Positions 12,333 to 24,372 are shown, counted from the first letter of the stretch. The stretch: DNA of 64,000 nt from Combretum micranthum (GCA_024138025.1 JAMXBD010002746.1:62001-126000); one strand, 5' to 3'. Notes: generated by a model from the sequence alone, not told the origin. A program made the numbers and translations.

Positions 12333-13588
12333 TTATTTATACATATATATTATATGCATATATATCTTATTTGTAATTATTAATTTATTCAATAGGTGAT
12401 AATAATCAATTAGTGTATTTCCCTAAGGACTATTACAATTAGCCATCATGAGCAGGTGAGTAACTCAGATTTATTACATTGTTTGTGTTTGTAAATAGTT
12501 GCATATGTAATGCTAATATAATAATATGGTTGTTGTGGAAATTACTGAGTATGTGTTGTGAGCTATTTATTTAGTTGACAAATCAAGATAATAAAAGCGA
12601 TAATATAGTTTGTCTTATGATTTGAGAAAAGCATGTTATATGTTGTGTGTAATGTATGATCACCATAATCTGGACTAAAAATTATTGGCTTTGTAACAAA
12701 AAACTATCATGCATTACACGAACTGCATTATTGTATATCCTAAATGGGTGACAATCTACTACGTATTAGTATTTCGAATGCTTGATTTTTCTAAAGTGTT
12801 AGTTCTACCAAGATTATCTTTGCTCCATCGGTTCCACAGGAACTAAGTTGCAACGAATGATGCCGCCTGTGGTATCGCTTTGAAATTACTAATACTTAGG
12901 AGTTTTTAAGGTATAATGTAGGAAATGGTCAGTTAAAATATCTTAAAATTAAAGTGATAATCCTAAAATGAGAAATCACTTATTTTTTTGTGTGCTTAGT
13001 CTCTCCTGAACAGGTGGGTCATTAAGTAAATGTTCTTCAACGTTAAAAAGAAGGCGTAAATCTTTTTTCTGTTTGGATTCTAGATCATCCAAGCTTGTAC
13101 CTATGCGTATGCTTGATTGTTGCAATATATGATTTGCTAATAAACTTGCTTGATGTGTAATATGTTTGGTTATTCATTGAGCCCGTGGTTTCGCTCACTC
13201 TCTTAAAGACCTTTTAGGTTGACACTATGGCCATGGCTAGTATCTTCCAGGAGCATGGCTGCGGTAAGACTTTAGAAGCTGGAAAAATTTAGATATTTGG
13301 GATAAATTGTTTACTTTAAATTCCTAGTTGTTATTTAGTTAGTATTTGAATTATCAATTTATGTATTTTGGTGACTTATAGAATAGGAACTTGGTTTGTA
13401 ATATTATATTACTTCAGACTTGTAATGATAGTTATTTTACTAATTTATGGCTTACATGTATTTGTCATTTTTTATCGAAGCAACTAAAAGATCCTATTGT
13501 CTAAAAATATGTCGTTCTCTGAAGGTAAACTAAATAGTATACAAGTGTGGTTTGTATGCTACTACTATGGTACCCTTGAGATATGACA
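12333..13588 (+). mobile_element. 3' part of a long LTR, related to the 6664-11561 solo LTR
   Basis: Several phrases match the minus strand of the solo LTR in the same order: CTACTACGTATTAGTATTTCG (here about 12750), AAAGTGATAATCCTAA-like (about 12950) and TTGAGCCCGTGGTTTCGCTCAC (about 13180). It ends GGTACCCTTGAGATATGACA, comparable to the other LTR ends. Its left edge meets the truncated copia integrase at 12332 and its right edge meets a gypsy gag remnant. No coding sequence is seen. Confidence 0.6.
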
Positions 13589-14552
13589 GTTTTGGTCTTA
13601 CCTTTGCTTTTAGTAGCACTATCATCCTTGGTTACAATTTGTACAGGTTTTGACTTTTGTTCAACTTTATCATCTTTCTCCCAATTCCCCTTTTATGGAG
13701 TGGTGGAAAAAGAAGCACCCTTGTTGAATTTTTCCCTTTTTCTTTAACTAATCTTCAAACTTAAGAGCCATCTGATGCATGTCCTCCACCTCTACATACT
13801 ATTTTAAATCAATCCGATCTAAAAATCTCTCTATTCAGCCCCATCAAGGACCTTGCCATTGTGGCTTCCCTGTCTTCCTTAATATCGACCTTTATCATTA
13901 AGGTCTCCATCTCTTTAAAGTACTCCTTTGCTCTTCTAATTCCTTGAGCAAGACCTTGCAACTTCTGGGACAGTCCTTGATAATTGAGGCTAGGAATGAA
14001 CCTCTTTCTCATAATTATTTCAACTCCAGCCATGTACTTACAGGATCCTCTAAATTGCTTCTTCAATTAATGACAAGCTAATTTCACTAGATGCTAACAT
14101 AGTCACTAAACTCTACTATAGCAAGTTTCATCTTCTTTTTTTCAAAGTATTGATGGCAAGGAAACAAAAGCTCCATCTTCTTCTCCCGTTCGAGATACGC
14201 GTCTAGATCACAGCGACCTTGAAAAGATAGAATCTTAAATTTAACGTTATTCATATTATCATCAATTCTCTTACCTCCACACCATGACTCTTCTCGTCGT
14301 CTTCCCTTACCTTTAGCAGTAGTAGGTGTCGCATACTCATAGTCATTATCATATTCCAACTCCTTATCATAGTCTTCCTGCTTCATGTAAGGCTTAGTAT
14401 CACACCTACGAGAAATCCTCTTTCCTTTCAGCCTTTACTTGTGTCAACCGCTCGTCATATCGGTACATCCTAGCCATCATTTGTTTCATCATGACCATCA
14501 TCTCTTCCAACTTGTCATCTCCTCCACTAATCCCCTTCTCTAAGGAATTTGA
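13589..14552 (-). pseudogene. Ty3/gypsy gag, broken and truncated
   Basis: On the minus strand a start ATG at 14552 opens a Met-rich N-terminus (EEMMVMMKQMMARMYR). An acidic stretch and the capsid motifs KFKILSFQGRCDLDAYLE and KMELLFPCHQYFEKKKMKLA follow (14087-14386), then SLNYQGLSQKLQGLAQGIRR and DREATMARSLMGLNREI (13809-14066). These are hallmarks of the plant gypsy Retrotrans_gag family. Stops lie after the N-terminus and after NREI. The expected zinc knuckle and all of pol are missing: the sequence is cut at 13588 by the LTR fragment. It belongs to the same element as the primer site and LTR at 15071-15730. Confidence 0.82.
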
Positions 14553-15070
14553 CATCTTGAAATTTTAAACAAAGTAACAAGGAAAAAAGAAAACCTCACA
14601 GCACTCTCTCTCTCATGTGTTTCAAACATAATTTTAATGACACTCAACTCTCGTGTATCACACAAATCACTCTGTTGCTTTTACCACCTTACCCTATCAA
14701 TTCCTCGTCTTTCGATTCTTTAGCAAACTTGTAACCTCAATTCGTAAACTTCGCTCCTGTATATTTAACACAAAACCTAATTTCCTGATTAGAAAATGCC
14801 AAGGATCGAAATCTTTGATGACTTTAGTGGGCTTCAATGAATTCTTCTTTCACAAGAAATATATTCAATAAAGTGTTCTTTCCCCCTTGTTTCATATATT
14901 CCTTTTCTTCTTCTTCTCTCTCTCTCTCTCTCTCTCTTATAACAAGAACACTAAAAGAACAAAGGCAAATCAACAACTAATATGATTGAAATATAAGATA
15001 TGGACATACTGAGTTAAGGCTTGGATGTACCATCCTCAATTTGAACTAGATTGTGGTGATTCTTAGAAAA
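14553..15070. other. Untranslated leader of the gypsy element
   Basis: Region between the primer binding site and gag on the minus strand. It holds a CT microsatellite (about 14917-14938) and no coding pattern; the + strand ORF at 14653-14871 lacks any recognisable motif. Confidence 0.5.
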
Positions 15071-15085
15071 CCTTGCTCTGATGCG
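15071..15085 (-). other. Primer binding site (initiator tRNA-Met type)
   Basis: Minus strand reads CGCATCAGAGCAAGG, close to the usual TGGTATCAGAGC complement of initiator tRNA-Met, with the first bases changed. It touches the LTR edge at 15086, as expected. Confidence 0.65.
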
Positions 15086-15730
15086 TGCTTGGCACAGTTT
15101 TGCGAATTCTAGTACTCTAAGAATCAAACTCGGACCTTGACCCGATAAAATATCCAAAATAAAATAAGAGGTATAATTGAACGTGACCCTAGAACTGAGA
15201 ACTCCACGAACTTTAGTATAGATTAATAGAAAAGCCTTGACCTAAGATTGAGTAAATCTAAGAACCTTAATAAAGATTGTGACCCCTTAGATAATACCAA
15301 CCAAGAACCTTGGTATGTGAAGAATATAACAAGAACACAATTCTTGAAGAGTTCAAGTTCTTAAAAGAACCAAAGAGAAGAATAAACTCTCAATATGATT
15401 AATCTTTGTCCAAAAGTTGTTTTCATATAATGACCAAGCCTATTTATAAGCTAAAATCCCTAGGCTAAAAAAGGAAAGTAATCTAATAAAAATTAGGTAA
15501 ATAAATAAAGAAAATCCGAAGTTGAGATTAGGTCGATGGCTTTGGAAATCTAGGCCGACGACCTTGGGCCGGTCTTGGTCTGGCCTCATCTATCTTATCG
15601 CATCCTCCCTCTATGTTGCATAAACAACAGTAAATGTGTTCATTTCCATTAAGATGTAGGTCAATGGCTTTGGGAATGTAGGCCGACGACTTTAGGCCGG
15701 TCTTGGTCTAGCCTCATCTATCGTGTTGCA
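15086..15730 (-). mobile_element. Ty3/gypsy LTR with partly duplicated 5' end
   Basis: On the minus strand the LTR starts TGCAACACGATAG at 15730, right after AAAGGGAAGA (15731-15740), a good polypurine tract. It ends ...TGTGCCAAGCA at 15086, next to the primer site. A second PPT-plus-start (GAGGGAGGA then TGCGATAAG) lies at about 15602-15612 because a 128-bp unit is duplicated in tandem. A TATA box sits at 15439-15450. The LTR joins the end of one polyprotein to the start of another gag in the same orientation. Confidence 0.7.
15439..15450 (-). promoter_or_regulatory. TATA box of the gypsy LTR
   Basis: Minus strand reads CTTATAAATAGG, a strong plant TATA motif. It lies inside the LTR about 350 bp from its primer-site end, so it would drive transcription towards gag. 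Confidence 0.6.
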
Positions 15731-15780
15731 TCTTCCCTTTAAGTTGCATAAACAATAGTAAATGTCTTCATTTCTGGCTC
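15530..15780. repeat. 128-bp tandem duplication across a PPT/LTR start
   Basis: Two similar copies (about 15531-15647 and 15657-15773) share GGCCGACGAC, GGCCGGTCTTGGTCT and TTGCATAAACAA with scattered differences. Each contains its own polypurine tract and LTR start in minus orientation. Confidence 0.8.
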
Positions 15781-15960
15781 TAAATCGACATCGTCGAACT
15801 TTGAGTAATCTTCAATAAACTACTGCATAAATCCTTGGAACTCTTCCTAAAGCTTCTTGGTTCTATTTCGAGTAATCATTCCCTCAGGTACTTGAAGTAA
15901 ATGTGTAAGACTCAATGCAGCTGGATTCCCATCACTAAGTCTACTAGATTATATATCTTT
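15739..15960 (-). pseudogene. C-terminal end of a Ty3/gypsy polyprotein
   Basis: Minus-strand frame with VPEGMITRNRTKKL, then EEFQGFMQ and DVDLEPEMKTF, ending in a TAA at 15739-15741 that overlaps the polypurine tract. A 'TRxRTKK/R' motif followed by a helical stretch is common at the C-terminal end of polyproteins of this gypsy family. Two in-frame TAG codons interrupt it. Pol upstream is missing. Confidence 0.55.
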
Positions 15961-15975
15961 TTATTGGTTCTTTTT

Positions 15976-16258
15976 AATAAAAAGGGTTAATATCACGAAT
16001 GTTACCTAAACTATAACAAAATATGTAATAAAATACTTAAACTTTAAAATTGATTAATTTAGTACCTGAACGTTATAATTAATCAATTTAGTACCTTAAT
16101 TCATGCACGTTAACAGTAGCATCAATAATTTCTTTTAGGTATTAAATTGATCAATTTTAAAGTTTAGGTACTAAATTGATTAAATTCAAAATTCTGGTGT
16201 ATAATTGCATATTTTATCAAAATTTAGGTACTATTTATAACATCATCCCTACTAAAAA
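15976..16258. repeat. MITE-like imperfect inverted repeat
   Basis: The left end AGGGTTAATATCACGAATG and the reverse complement of the right end AGGGATGATGTTATAAATA pair imperfectly, and the arms continue inward with TTTAGTACCTAAACTTTAAA-like blocks in both directions. Core is about 15983-16250. Flanks TAATAAAA and ACTAAAAA could be a decayed target duplication. Similar AT-rich phrases recur at 44.7-48.3 kb. Superfamily unknown; MULE-like is a guess. Confidence 0.5.
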
Positions 16259-16272
16259 ACATATTTTACTCA

Positions 16273-18858
16273 TGTCTATTAGGGAAAAAAAAAAAGACAT
16301 GCATCACTAGGCTTGTTTACATGCACACATGTAGAAGTGGAAGCTATGAGGCAAGTTTTTAAAAACCGATTTTAAGCTCACTTAACCAACAATTAACTCT
16401 TTTGACCTTTTATGCACATTACAACAGTAACAATAAAGAGATAAAGGAAGGAGAAGATTACATCAGATTTAACGAGAAATATGGCTTGCCCCTCTAGTCT
16501 CTACAGTCCACAATTGCCTCACTCAAGGAGGAATTTACGCATGTCATTCAACATAAATAATTGCCTCACGAAGAGGACTTCACAATAATGCCTCACCAAC
16601 AGAGGACTAAGGCATGAGGACTTCAAAAAAGCCTTGTCAAAAATACTTCACTAATTTCCTACACATACGTAGGACTTCACACAAACGCCTCAATACATGA
16701 GAACTTCACCTATTGTCTCAAACATAGGATAACTTCACTAAAACACTCATAAACAAATGCATGAATAGTGTCTTACAATATTAGCTCACAATCTCACTAT
16801 GATACAATTCATTCAACAAAAACAAACACATATAGAGAGTATTTTTACATAATCTATGCAAGTTGAGCTCTACTCTCTTCTCTCTATTTTGAAAATCACC
16901 CTAAAACATTCTATATATGGTAGCTTTAAAAACATAGCTATTTTGCCCCAAAAAAACATCAAATGATTGAATTTGAAAGTTTACAATGGCTATTTTCTAA
17001 ATTGTCGCACCTTAAACTCGTCATGCCTCAATTTATCTCTTGACCAATTCTGTGCTTGTAGAGCCTTAGATTTATACTTATCGAGCCGTGGAGTTAAAAC
17101 TTGTCGAGTCTTTGACGTGACCTATGACCAAGTTTGTGCATCTTGTTTTGTCCCACTCGTTGTGCCTTGGGTCTATAGCTCAATTGGACCAATCAAAACC
17201 TTGATGAAGTTCACGATCAAGACTATGGCATGACAATTTGTTCCTGTACAATTTGCAGAAAACAACATACATACAAATACAAACATATATATGCACATTA
17301 AAGTTTAAACATATCAAAAACAAGTTTTATTTATTAAATATAGCTTAACTAAGTTGTGGAGTATTTGTGCAATACATTTTCTCATCAAAACAAGATTGTA
17401 ATCACATCAATCTCTCTCTTTTTTATGAGAACAATTATTGCACAATATTGTTCCCCTCAACTTAACACTCCCCCTCAATTAAGCATCTAGGGAAAAGCTT
17501 ACTTGTAAAAAATGTAATACTTAATTAAATGTTCCTAAGCTACATGTAATAAACAACTTATTAAATGCAACTTAACTCTCTTAGTTAAGTATTATGGGTA
17601 AAAACTCATTTTGTTAAGATATGATGCTTAACCAAAAAACTTAAATTACATTTAATAAGCAACTCATTTTTAAGCACACAAAAAATATGCAAGTCTAGCA
17701 TTTTTAAAAACCACATAAATTTTTCTTTAAGATGCGGTTAAGCATTAACCTTAGAGACCTACTATGATACCAATTGTTGGAAAAGAAAAAAAAAAACACA
17801 TGCATCGCTAGGCTTGTTTACACACACATATGTAAAAGCGGAAGCTATGAGGTAGGTTTTTAAAAGCTGATTTTAAGCTCACTTAACCAATCATTATCTC
17901 TTTTAACCTTTTACGCACAATTACAATAGTAATAATAAAAAGATAATGGAAGGAGAAGATTACATCAGATTTAATGTAGAGTTCAGCCCGCCTTCTAGTC
18001 TCCATTGTCCACAATTGCCTTACTCAAGGAGGACTTCACAATAATGCCTCACCAATAGAGGACTTCACATTGCCTTAACATGATGAATTCACAAATGCCT
18101 TGTCAAGAGAACTTCACCAATTGCCTACACACATGTAGGACTTCATAAAAGCATATCAACACATGAGGACTTCACCTATTGCTCAAACACATGAGGACTT
18201 GACTAAAACACTCATAAACAAATGCATGAATAATGTCTTATAATATTAGCTCACTAATCTTACTATGACAATATTCACTCAATAAAAACAAACACATACA
18301 GATAATATTTTTACATAATATATGCAAATTAATCTCTACTCTCTCCTCTCTATTTTGAAAATCACCTCAAAACATTCTATATATAGTAGCTTTAAAAACA
18401 TAGTTGTTCTCCCCCAAAAGAACCTTGCAACGGCTATTTTTTAAACTATCATGCTCTAAACTCGTTGTGCCTCAATTTACACTGTGACCAAGTATGTGCT
18501 CATCGAGATTAGATTTATACTTGTTGCGTCCTGGAGTTAAAACTTGTTGAGCCTTCGACATGACCCACGATCAAGTTTGTGCATCTTGTTTTGTTCCACT
18601 TGCTGTGCCTTGGGTTTACAACTCGATTAGACCAATCGACCCTCAATGAAGTCCGCAATCAAAGCTGCAATCAAGACTATGGCATGATAATTTGTTCATG
18701 CACAATCTACAAAGAACAACACACATACAAATACAAACATATATATGCACATTAAAGCTTAAATATATCAAAAACAAGTTTTGCTTATTAAATGTAGCTC
18801 AACTAAGTTGTGGAGCATTTACGTAATACATTTTCTCATCAAAATAAGATTATAATCA
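16273..18858 (-). mobile_element. Non-autonomous LTR retrotransposon with two LTRs
   Basis: Two direct repeats of about 1.1 kb (16273-17404 and 17775-18858) flank a 370-bp internal region without coding capacity. Both share CATGCATCNCTAGGCTTGTTTACA near the left and AACTAAGTTGTGGAG near the right. On the minus strand the internal region starts with a primer site ATTGGTATCATAG (17762-17774) and ends with a purine run AAAAAAGAGAGAGATTGATG (about 17405-17424) before the second LTR. Candidate target duplication ACTCA/ACTCC is imperfect. The LTRs differ at many positions, so the insertion is old. It must have relied on proteins of other elements. Confidence 0.75.
16500..16740. repeat. Degenerate GCCTCAC...GAGGACTTCACA minisatellite in the LTR
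   Basis: About seven to eight diverged units of roughly 28-35 bp carrying 'GCCTCA' and 'GAGGACTTCAC'. A matching array lies in the sister LTR at about 18015-18200, so the array predates insertion. Confidence 0.6.
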
Positions 18859-20590
18859 CTCCTGGTTCATCAATTTCATATTCTAGTATATTCATTGTTA
18901 ACATTATATTTTCTTAGATGATTTTTTATTTTTTCATAATTTATATTCCCATTATAATTTTTCACTTGTATTGTCCTCTATAAAAATTTGTATTATAGGC
19001 CTAATCCCAATTTCATTATCAAAGCTTACATTTAATACTCCTTTATAAAAAAAAAAAAAAAAAAAAAAAACTCTTTCTTTTCGGTTTTTTTTTTTTTTAG
19101 TCAAATTGTGTAGGACTTAATTAAGGAAAATAGTATCATTGGATAGTTAAGTCAAATGTCTAGGATAAATCATATTATGCCATAAAAGGTTAAATGCAGC
19201 ACGAACCAGAAATCTTTATAGACCGCTAAAGCATCAATGAAGCTACTAAGTTACCCATTGTTGAAGTAAAAAATGAAGAAATTGTGAATAAATCATAAAA
19301 TAGGAATCTTAACTTAGATAATGATAAGGATTTAAGTTGTGATGAGGGTAGCAACCAGGTGTCTAATTATGCAATTTAGAAAGAAGGATGATTAGAGACA
19401 AATTAGTATATTCCACACCTACAAAAAATTATGTAATGATTAAAATTGTAAGGTAATTATTATTATTACTATTATGATTTTGAGATAGTAGCATAAATGT
19501 GCTTATAGAGGATTTTGTATCTAAGTTAGGAGTTAAGCTTGAACTACACCTTATCCCTTATAAGGTAGCCTGAGTAGATTAGATCACTTGTATATTAATT
19601 ACAGTTGTGTAGTTGGTTTGTACTTTACAACACATACAAATGTAATATGGTGTATACAATGCAATAAATATTGCTCATGTTATGATTTAAATATGGTGCA
19701 TTATGTTATAACTAAGCATTGGTTGATTGAACAATTAAGAAGGGGGTAAGATGTAGGAAGGTGGTTTGAATTCATTGTTAATGAACTCAAATATTTTTAC
19801 ACAACCATTTTGTATATTTCATAGGATGACACTTATCAAAAAAATTATTTGTTATTATGATTGTTGACCTTGAAATTGGAATACAAATAAGTCTATATCA
19901 AAATATAAATGTCTAAGAAATTGAAAGAGTAAATTTAAGAAGATTAGATAGCGATTTCTAGGAGTTCCTATTTATAGTTACGTCGTCTCTTATAGCATCA
20001 TGCTAAGGAACTAGGTAATGGTGTGTTCTACTACTTGAGTAAAATCTTAGCAAGTAAAAACACCAATCTACATTGCCTTACAATCCACACAAAAAATATG
20101 CAGATCAACGGATTATACTGACTTTGTCTTATCCTTAAATTAAACATAGGAAAACATAAGTCAACAAAATCTAATCATGTTATGTCTCACACTCCCTAAC
20201 TTAGGTAGGAAAAAACTACAAAGTTTGCCCCACAATTTCTCCTCGGTAGTCTCACATCAAGTTTTTATAATGAAAACTTTGCCTCAAGGATTATAATATA
20301 ATCCCTTCAAGACTTGTAGTAACATATTAATAATAAAGCATTAGCACAAATTCCTATTGATCTATTTCTTGTTCTTCATTTTGTCTTTCTCTATTTTTGT
20401 GTAGCTTATTATTTAATGGATTATCAAGGTTTAACATGGAATTAACAGTAATATATGATATTACATTTTCATATTTTCTTCCATAAATATATCTATTATG
20501 GAGAGTTTAATTTTCTTCATGAAACATGTTATTAACAATGAGTCTTTTATGTTAGGTACAAAGTTAGTTAATACGATGGTAAGATATAGT
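18859..20590. other. AT-rich DNA without recognisable genes
   Basis: No ORF with a recognisable pattern. Includes a poly-A run (about 19049-19070) followed by a T run (19086-19099). A stretch near 20160-20320 (CTCACACTCCCTAACTTAGG) resembles LTR-type repeat DNA but has no visible partner here. Confidence 0.4.
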
Positions 20591-20594
20591 GTAG

Positions 20595-21245
20595 CCTTGT
20601 CAGGATACAAGTGTGAGGTTATAATAGTCTTATATGGGATTTACGTAGATTATGTGAATGATTTATAATAAAAAAGAGCCATTAATCTAATTCCTTAAGG
20701 TTTTGTGTTATATATGATATCAAACCTATTAGTGTATTCCTTCATAAGGCCCATTTATAGACTTTTTCGCCATTAAAGGCTTCTTCCTCTTTTTAACAAG
20801 TGACATTAAAGTCAATAGTTCAGCTAGGAAACTTCTATGGTTGGCCCCTCCTTGTGAAAAGAAGAGTTTTATGGTGTTGCCTCATTTCTAAAGCCTATGA
20901 TGTAAGGTGGGCAAGTGCACAATTGGTTATTCACAAAGTGAGCTTAGTCGAGTCAAATTGACAAGCTCTTAATAAGTTATGGGGTATGCATTTGGGGGGA
21001 AGTAAGACCCATGCTTATTAGAGAGATAGGAGAAGATTGATGGGATGTAAGTGTAAGCTTGGAATAGTCCCACATGAGAAATATGTGGATTACGTAAATG
21101 ATTAATAAGAGAAAAATCCATTAATCTAATAGCTTAAAGTTTTGAATTATACGTACTGTCAAACCAATCAATTATTCCTTTATAAGGTCCATTTATACAA
21201 ATTCTCCTTGTTAAGGCTTCCTCCTCTCCCTTGCAAAGCCATGTA
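20595..21245 (+). mobile_element. Possible TRIM: two short direct repeats
   Basis: Two diverged copies of about 180 bp (20600-20790 and 21045-21240) share the order 'ATAGTC(T/C)', 'ATGTGGATTACGTAAATGATT'-like, 'CCATTAATCTAAT', 'TCAAACC', 'AAGG(C/T)CCATTTATA' and 'GGCTTCCTCCTC'. Between them are about 250 bp without coding capacity, including a purine run TTTGGGGGGAAGTAAG near 20992-21005 that could be a polypurine tract. Edges and target duplication are unclear. Confidence 0.45.
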
Positions 21246-22300
21246 TAGATATATAAAATTATTAATTCTTCATGAGAGGTTAAACTAATGTAGTCGGTTT
21301 AGAGTGTTGTGGGAACTCATTTGCTACTATCAAGGCTAAGAAGATGTTAAGTTATTATGCTTTACTATGAAGGTTGGAGGAGTAAATGACAAAATGAAAA
21401 CCACATTAGAAGACAAGGGCTTCGATTCTACAAGAGGATAGATTGTTAGCTTTAGTTTAAAGTTATTACTTCCTTTATTTCTATTTCAAAGCATTGTACC
21501 AGAACAAAATTTTTGAAGTAATAAAATTATTTTTTATGACTTCTCTAATTATCTTTCACATTGTTCTTATTTGTATATTATATCATGAAATGAGAATCAA
21601 TCACATGACATAACTAAGATGCAAGCAAAGAAGTATGGAAAATTAAAATACTAGAACTTAGAAAATTTAGTATAGCAATGATATGACTATCCAAATGGAC
21701 AAAAAAGCCCTTTGATGGTTGCTAAGTATGCTACAAACAATTGATAATTTAAACATCTGTCTGCTTTAGAATTACTTTAGCCATCATAATATAGTTTTGC
21801 ACACAACACAATAGAAAGAATCCAACAAAACCTATCTTTGATACATCATTTTGTTTCATGGTTTTCTTTGTTCAAATTATCTTGTTCTTTCAATGAATTT
21901 AATAAGAGGACTATTATTAAGGAAAAAAAAAAGAAAAAAAATATAAACCTAAGCATAATTATTTATTTGAAAATGGCATGCAAAAGGATTATTACTTTTC
22001 AAAGCATTTGTAAATAAAGCTTTCGAGCTATAATATAAAGCTTTATAGACACCCCATTTTCGTGAAATTAAGCTTACAAGTACATAAATAGGAATATTTA
22101 TATATTTTAATATATAATAAAAAAAAAATAGTATGTTAAACCCAAAAAGTCACAATTTGATGTTTCAAAGAAAGAACATGGCATGAAAATTTGATTCATG
22201 AGTCTTAGAAAATTCAGGTTTAATATGATATGGTTTTTATCATATATTTAATTAAATAATTAATTTGAAGGAGCGAAATTATAAGCTTTAGATACATTTT
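21246..22300. other. AT-rich DNA without recognisable genes
   Basis: No coding pattern, RNA gene or clear repeat pair was found. A short homopurine stretch lies near 21926-21945. Confidence 0.4.
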
Positions 22301-22317
22301 GCGTGCACACATTAATA

Positions 22318-22500
22318 AGAAAAAAGCTAAATGGCTTAATGGTAAGACACATGCTTACAAATACAAATGGTCAAGGAATCAAATCCACATAATAGCATTT
22401 GGGATTTTATTTTTCAAGAATTATAAGTGCCATGTGGCACTTTCTGATAGACCACACAAGCACCGATGTCAGCGATCCCCATCTTTGACCACAAGCATGC
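22318..22500 (+). mobile_element. Possible tRNA-derived SINE remnant
   Basis: TGGCTTAATGG at about 22332 matches a pol III box A (TRGCNNAGYGG) with one change. AGGAATCAAATCC about 45 bp on resembles box B with several changes. The spacing suits a tRNA-like head. The rest shows a GTGCCATGTGGCAC palindrome. No A-tail or target duplication was seen, so this is tentative. Confidence 0.3.
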
Positions 22501-23197
22501 ACTAAAATAGCTTGTGAGAGCCACTTTGACACCATTTTTGACCCATTTAAGCTTGTAATTCCGTCAAATTGATGATGAAATTACAAATTAAGCATGAAAT
22601 AGTTCACGTTTGTACCAAACTTGTAGATTAATCTAGGGTTTCAGTGGGTTAAATTAGAGAGGGCAAATTAGGAAAAATCAAGATATCACTTTCTAAAAAT
22701 ATCAAGATTTTATTTGAAATTGAGTTTTTTAGGTAACTATGAAGATATAGGAGGCTTTCAATTGGTACTTAAGATATAAATATCAAGATCAATTGGAATC
22801 TAATCCTCAAATTTGGCAAATTCCAAATGAATGCTAAAATTGACCTGAAAACCCTAAATTCACAATTACTTTAAATTAACAAGTTCTAGAGCTTAAAAAG
22901 AACCTTAAGCAGTATAAGTAGATCATGAAAAACATAACCCTAGAAGGCTTTAAAATCTCTCGATTTTTAAGATTCATGTTCTTGAATTTCGATTCGGGTT
23001 TCAAACACTAATGTCCTATTTGTGCTTTGGCAGGTGACACTGACAAACTTTAAGGAATTGAGGGCATAGGAAGATCAAGGAGGTTAAGAGCTTCGTATAG
23101 GAAGCAAAAGCCTCATCAACAAAGCTCAGAAGCACCCTCAATGTCGCACAATGGCTGCCATCTATCGCTAAGGACTCAAAACCACCACCTGTAGGTG
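22501..23197. other. No recognised feature
   Basis: AT-rich DNA up to the target duplication of the solo LTR. The last 150 bp are less AT-rich and continue in composition on the other side of the LTR (26950-27130), suggesting the LTR split an older sequence of unknown nature. Confidence 0.35.
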
Positions 23198-23872
23198 GTT
23201 TCTGTAAGCCCCTAGATTTTTCGATAATATAAGTAAACCCTAAGAACCGGAAGTCAAACCGGAACCCTAAAGTTAACCTAATTCTATGATTAGTCTAGTG
23301 GATCTAGATCCGGCAATCCCGTGTTCTTAAACCCTAGACAACAAAATTAAGATAACTGTGGATAATTGTTCGTAATAATATAGGAAAGCTTAACAATATC
23401 AAATTCACAATTTTCTAGTGTCTTTCGGATCCGAATAGGATTAATTTTCAAAAACCATGCCCCAATGCACCGGATAGTGAAAATATTCTGACAATACTGT
23501 TAGACTCGTAAAAATATAAGAATTTCAAAAATACCAATTTTAGAATTTTTCGATAACTAAAAATATCATATATAGCTTATTTACGCGTATTTTCTTTACT
23601 ACCGGTATTTTAATTGTCTAGTCTATTATTCATAGTACTTTTCTATTATTCTTTACTATTCATCTATCTCTACTTTTTCTATTACCTATTCTTACAACCT
23701 ATATACCTATTTCTTACAATTTTTTTCTCATAAAAATTCTACACCACATATTACTAAACTTCTCTTACACTTTTCTTTTAAAATTAATTTTTAATTACTC
23801 TCTCTTTCATGCCATCAATTTTCTTTTCTTTTTCATTTATTTAATTAACTATAATTTCTCTCCAACTTTTCT

Positions 23873-23880
23873 TATAAATA
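23873..23880 (+). promoter_or_regulatory. TATA box of long-LTR copy 1
   Basis: TATAAATA followed by CCCCCTCCTC and a pyrimidine-rich leader. The same TATAAATAC(C/T)CC context is kept in the copies at 33468 and 57050, supporting it as the LTR promoter. Confidence 0.6.
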
Positions 23881-24372
23881 CCCCCTCCTCTTTCATTTCT
23901 TTTACACTTCATCTATCCACAAATTCACAATCAAAACTCTCCAAAATTCTCCTCTCAAAACTCTCTCGAAATACTCCCTCAAATTCCTTTCTACATAGCC
24001 CCAAGATTCTCTCAAACACCACCACTTTTCTCCACCATCAAATATCTTTTAGGTAATAAACTTTCTTTATATTACTTCTACCCATGTCATGTAACTTTAC
24101 ATGGCCATGGTGTGAGTTTCCTAAACTTATTGTTATAGAAGTTACACTATATTCATATATTATTCTTGTTCATGAATATCAATTTCTATATTTCTATTGT
24201 TGTTATTATGTTTTGCTCATGTCATTAATGTTATTATGCTAACTTCTTATTTATATCTAACTAAATATATTTATGTACCTATATATATTCTTTAGAGCAT
24301 ATAAGCTCACTTGTTATTTATTTATTTATATGCTTTGTAATTTATTTATTTACTTATTTTATGTAAATTATT

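Noticed and set aside
16500..18200. CRISPR-like array of GAGGACTTCAC repeats
   Set aside because: Units and spacings are irregular and diverged, and the context is a plant LTR; this is a decayed minisatellite.
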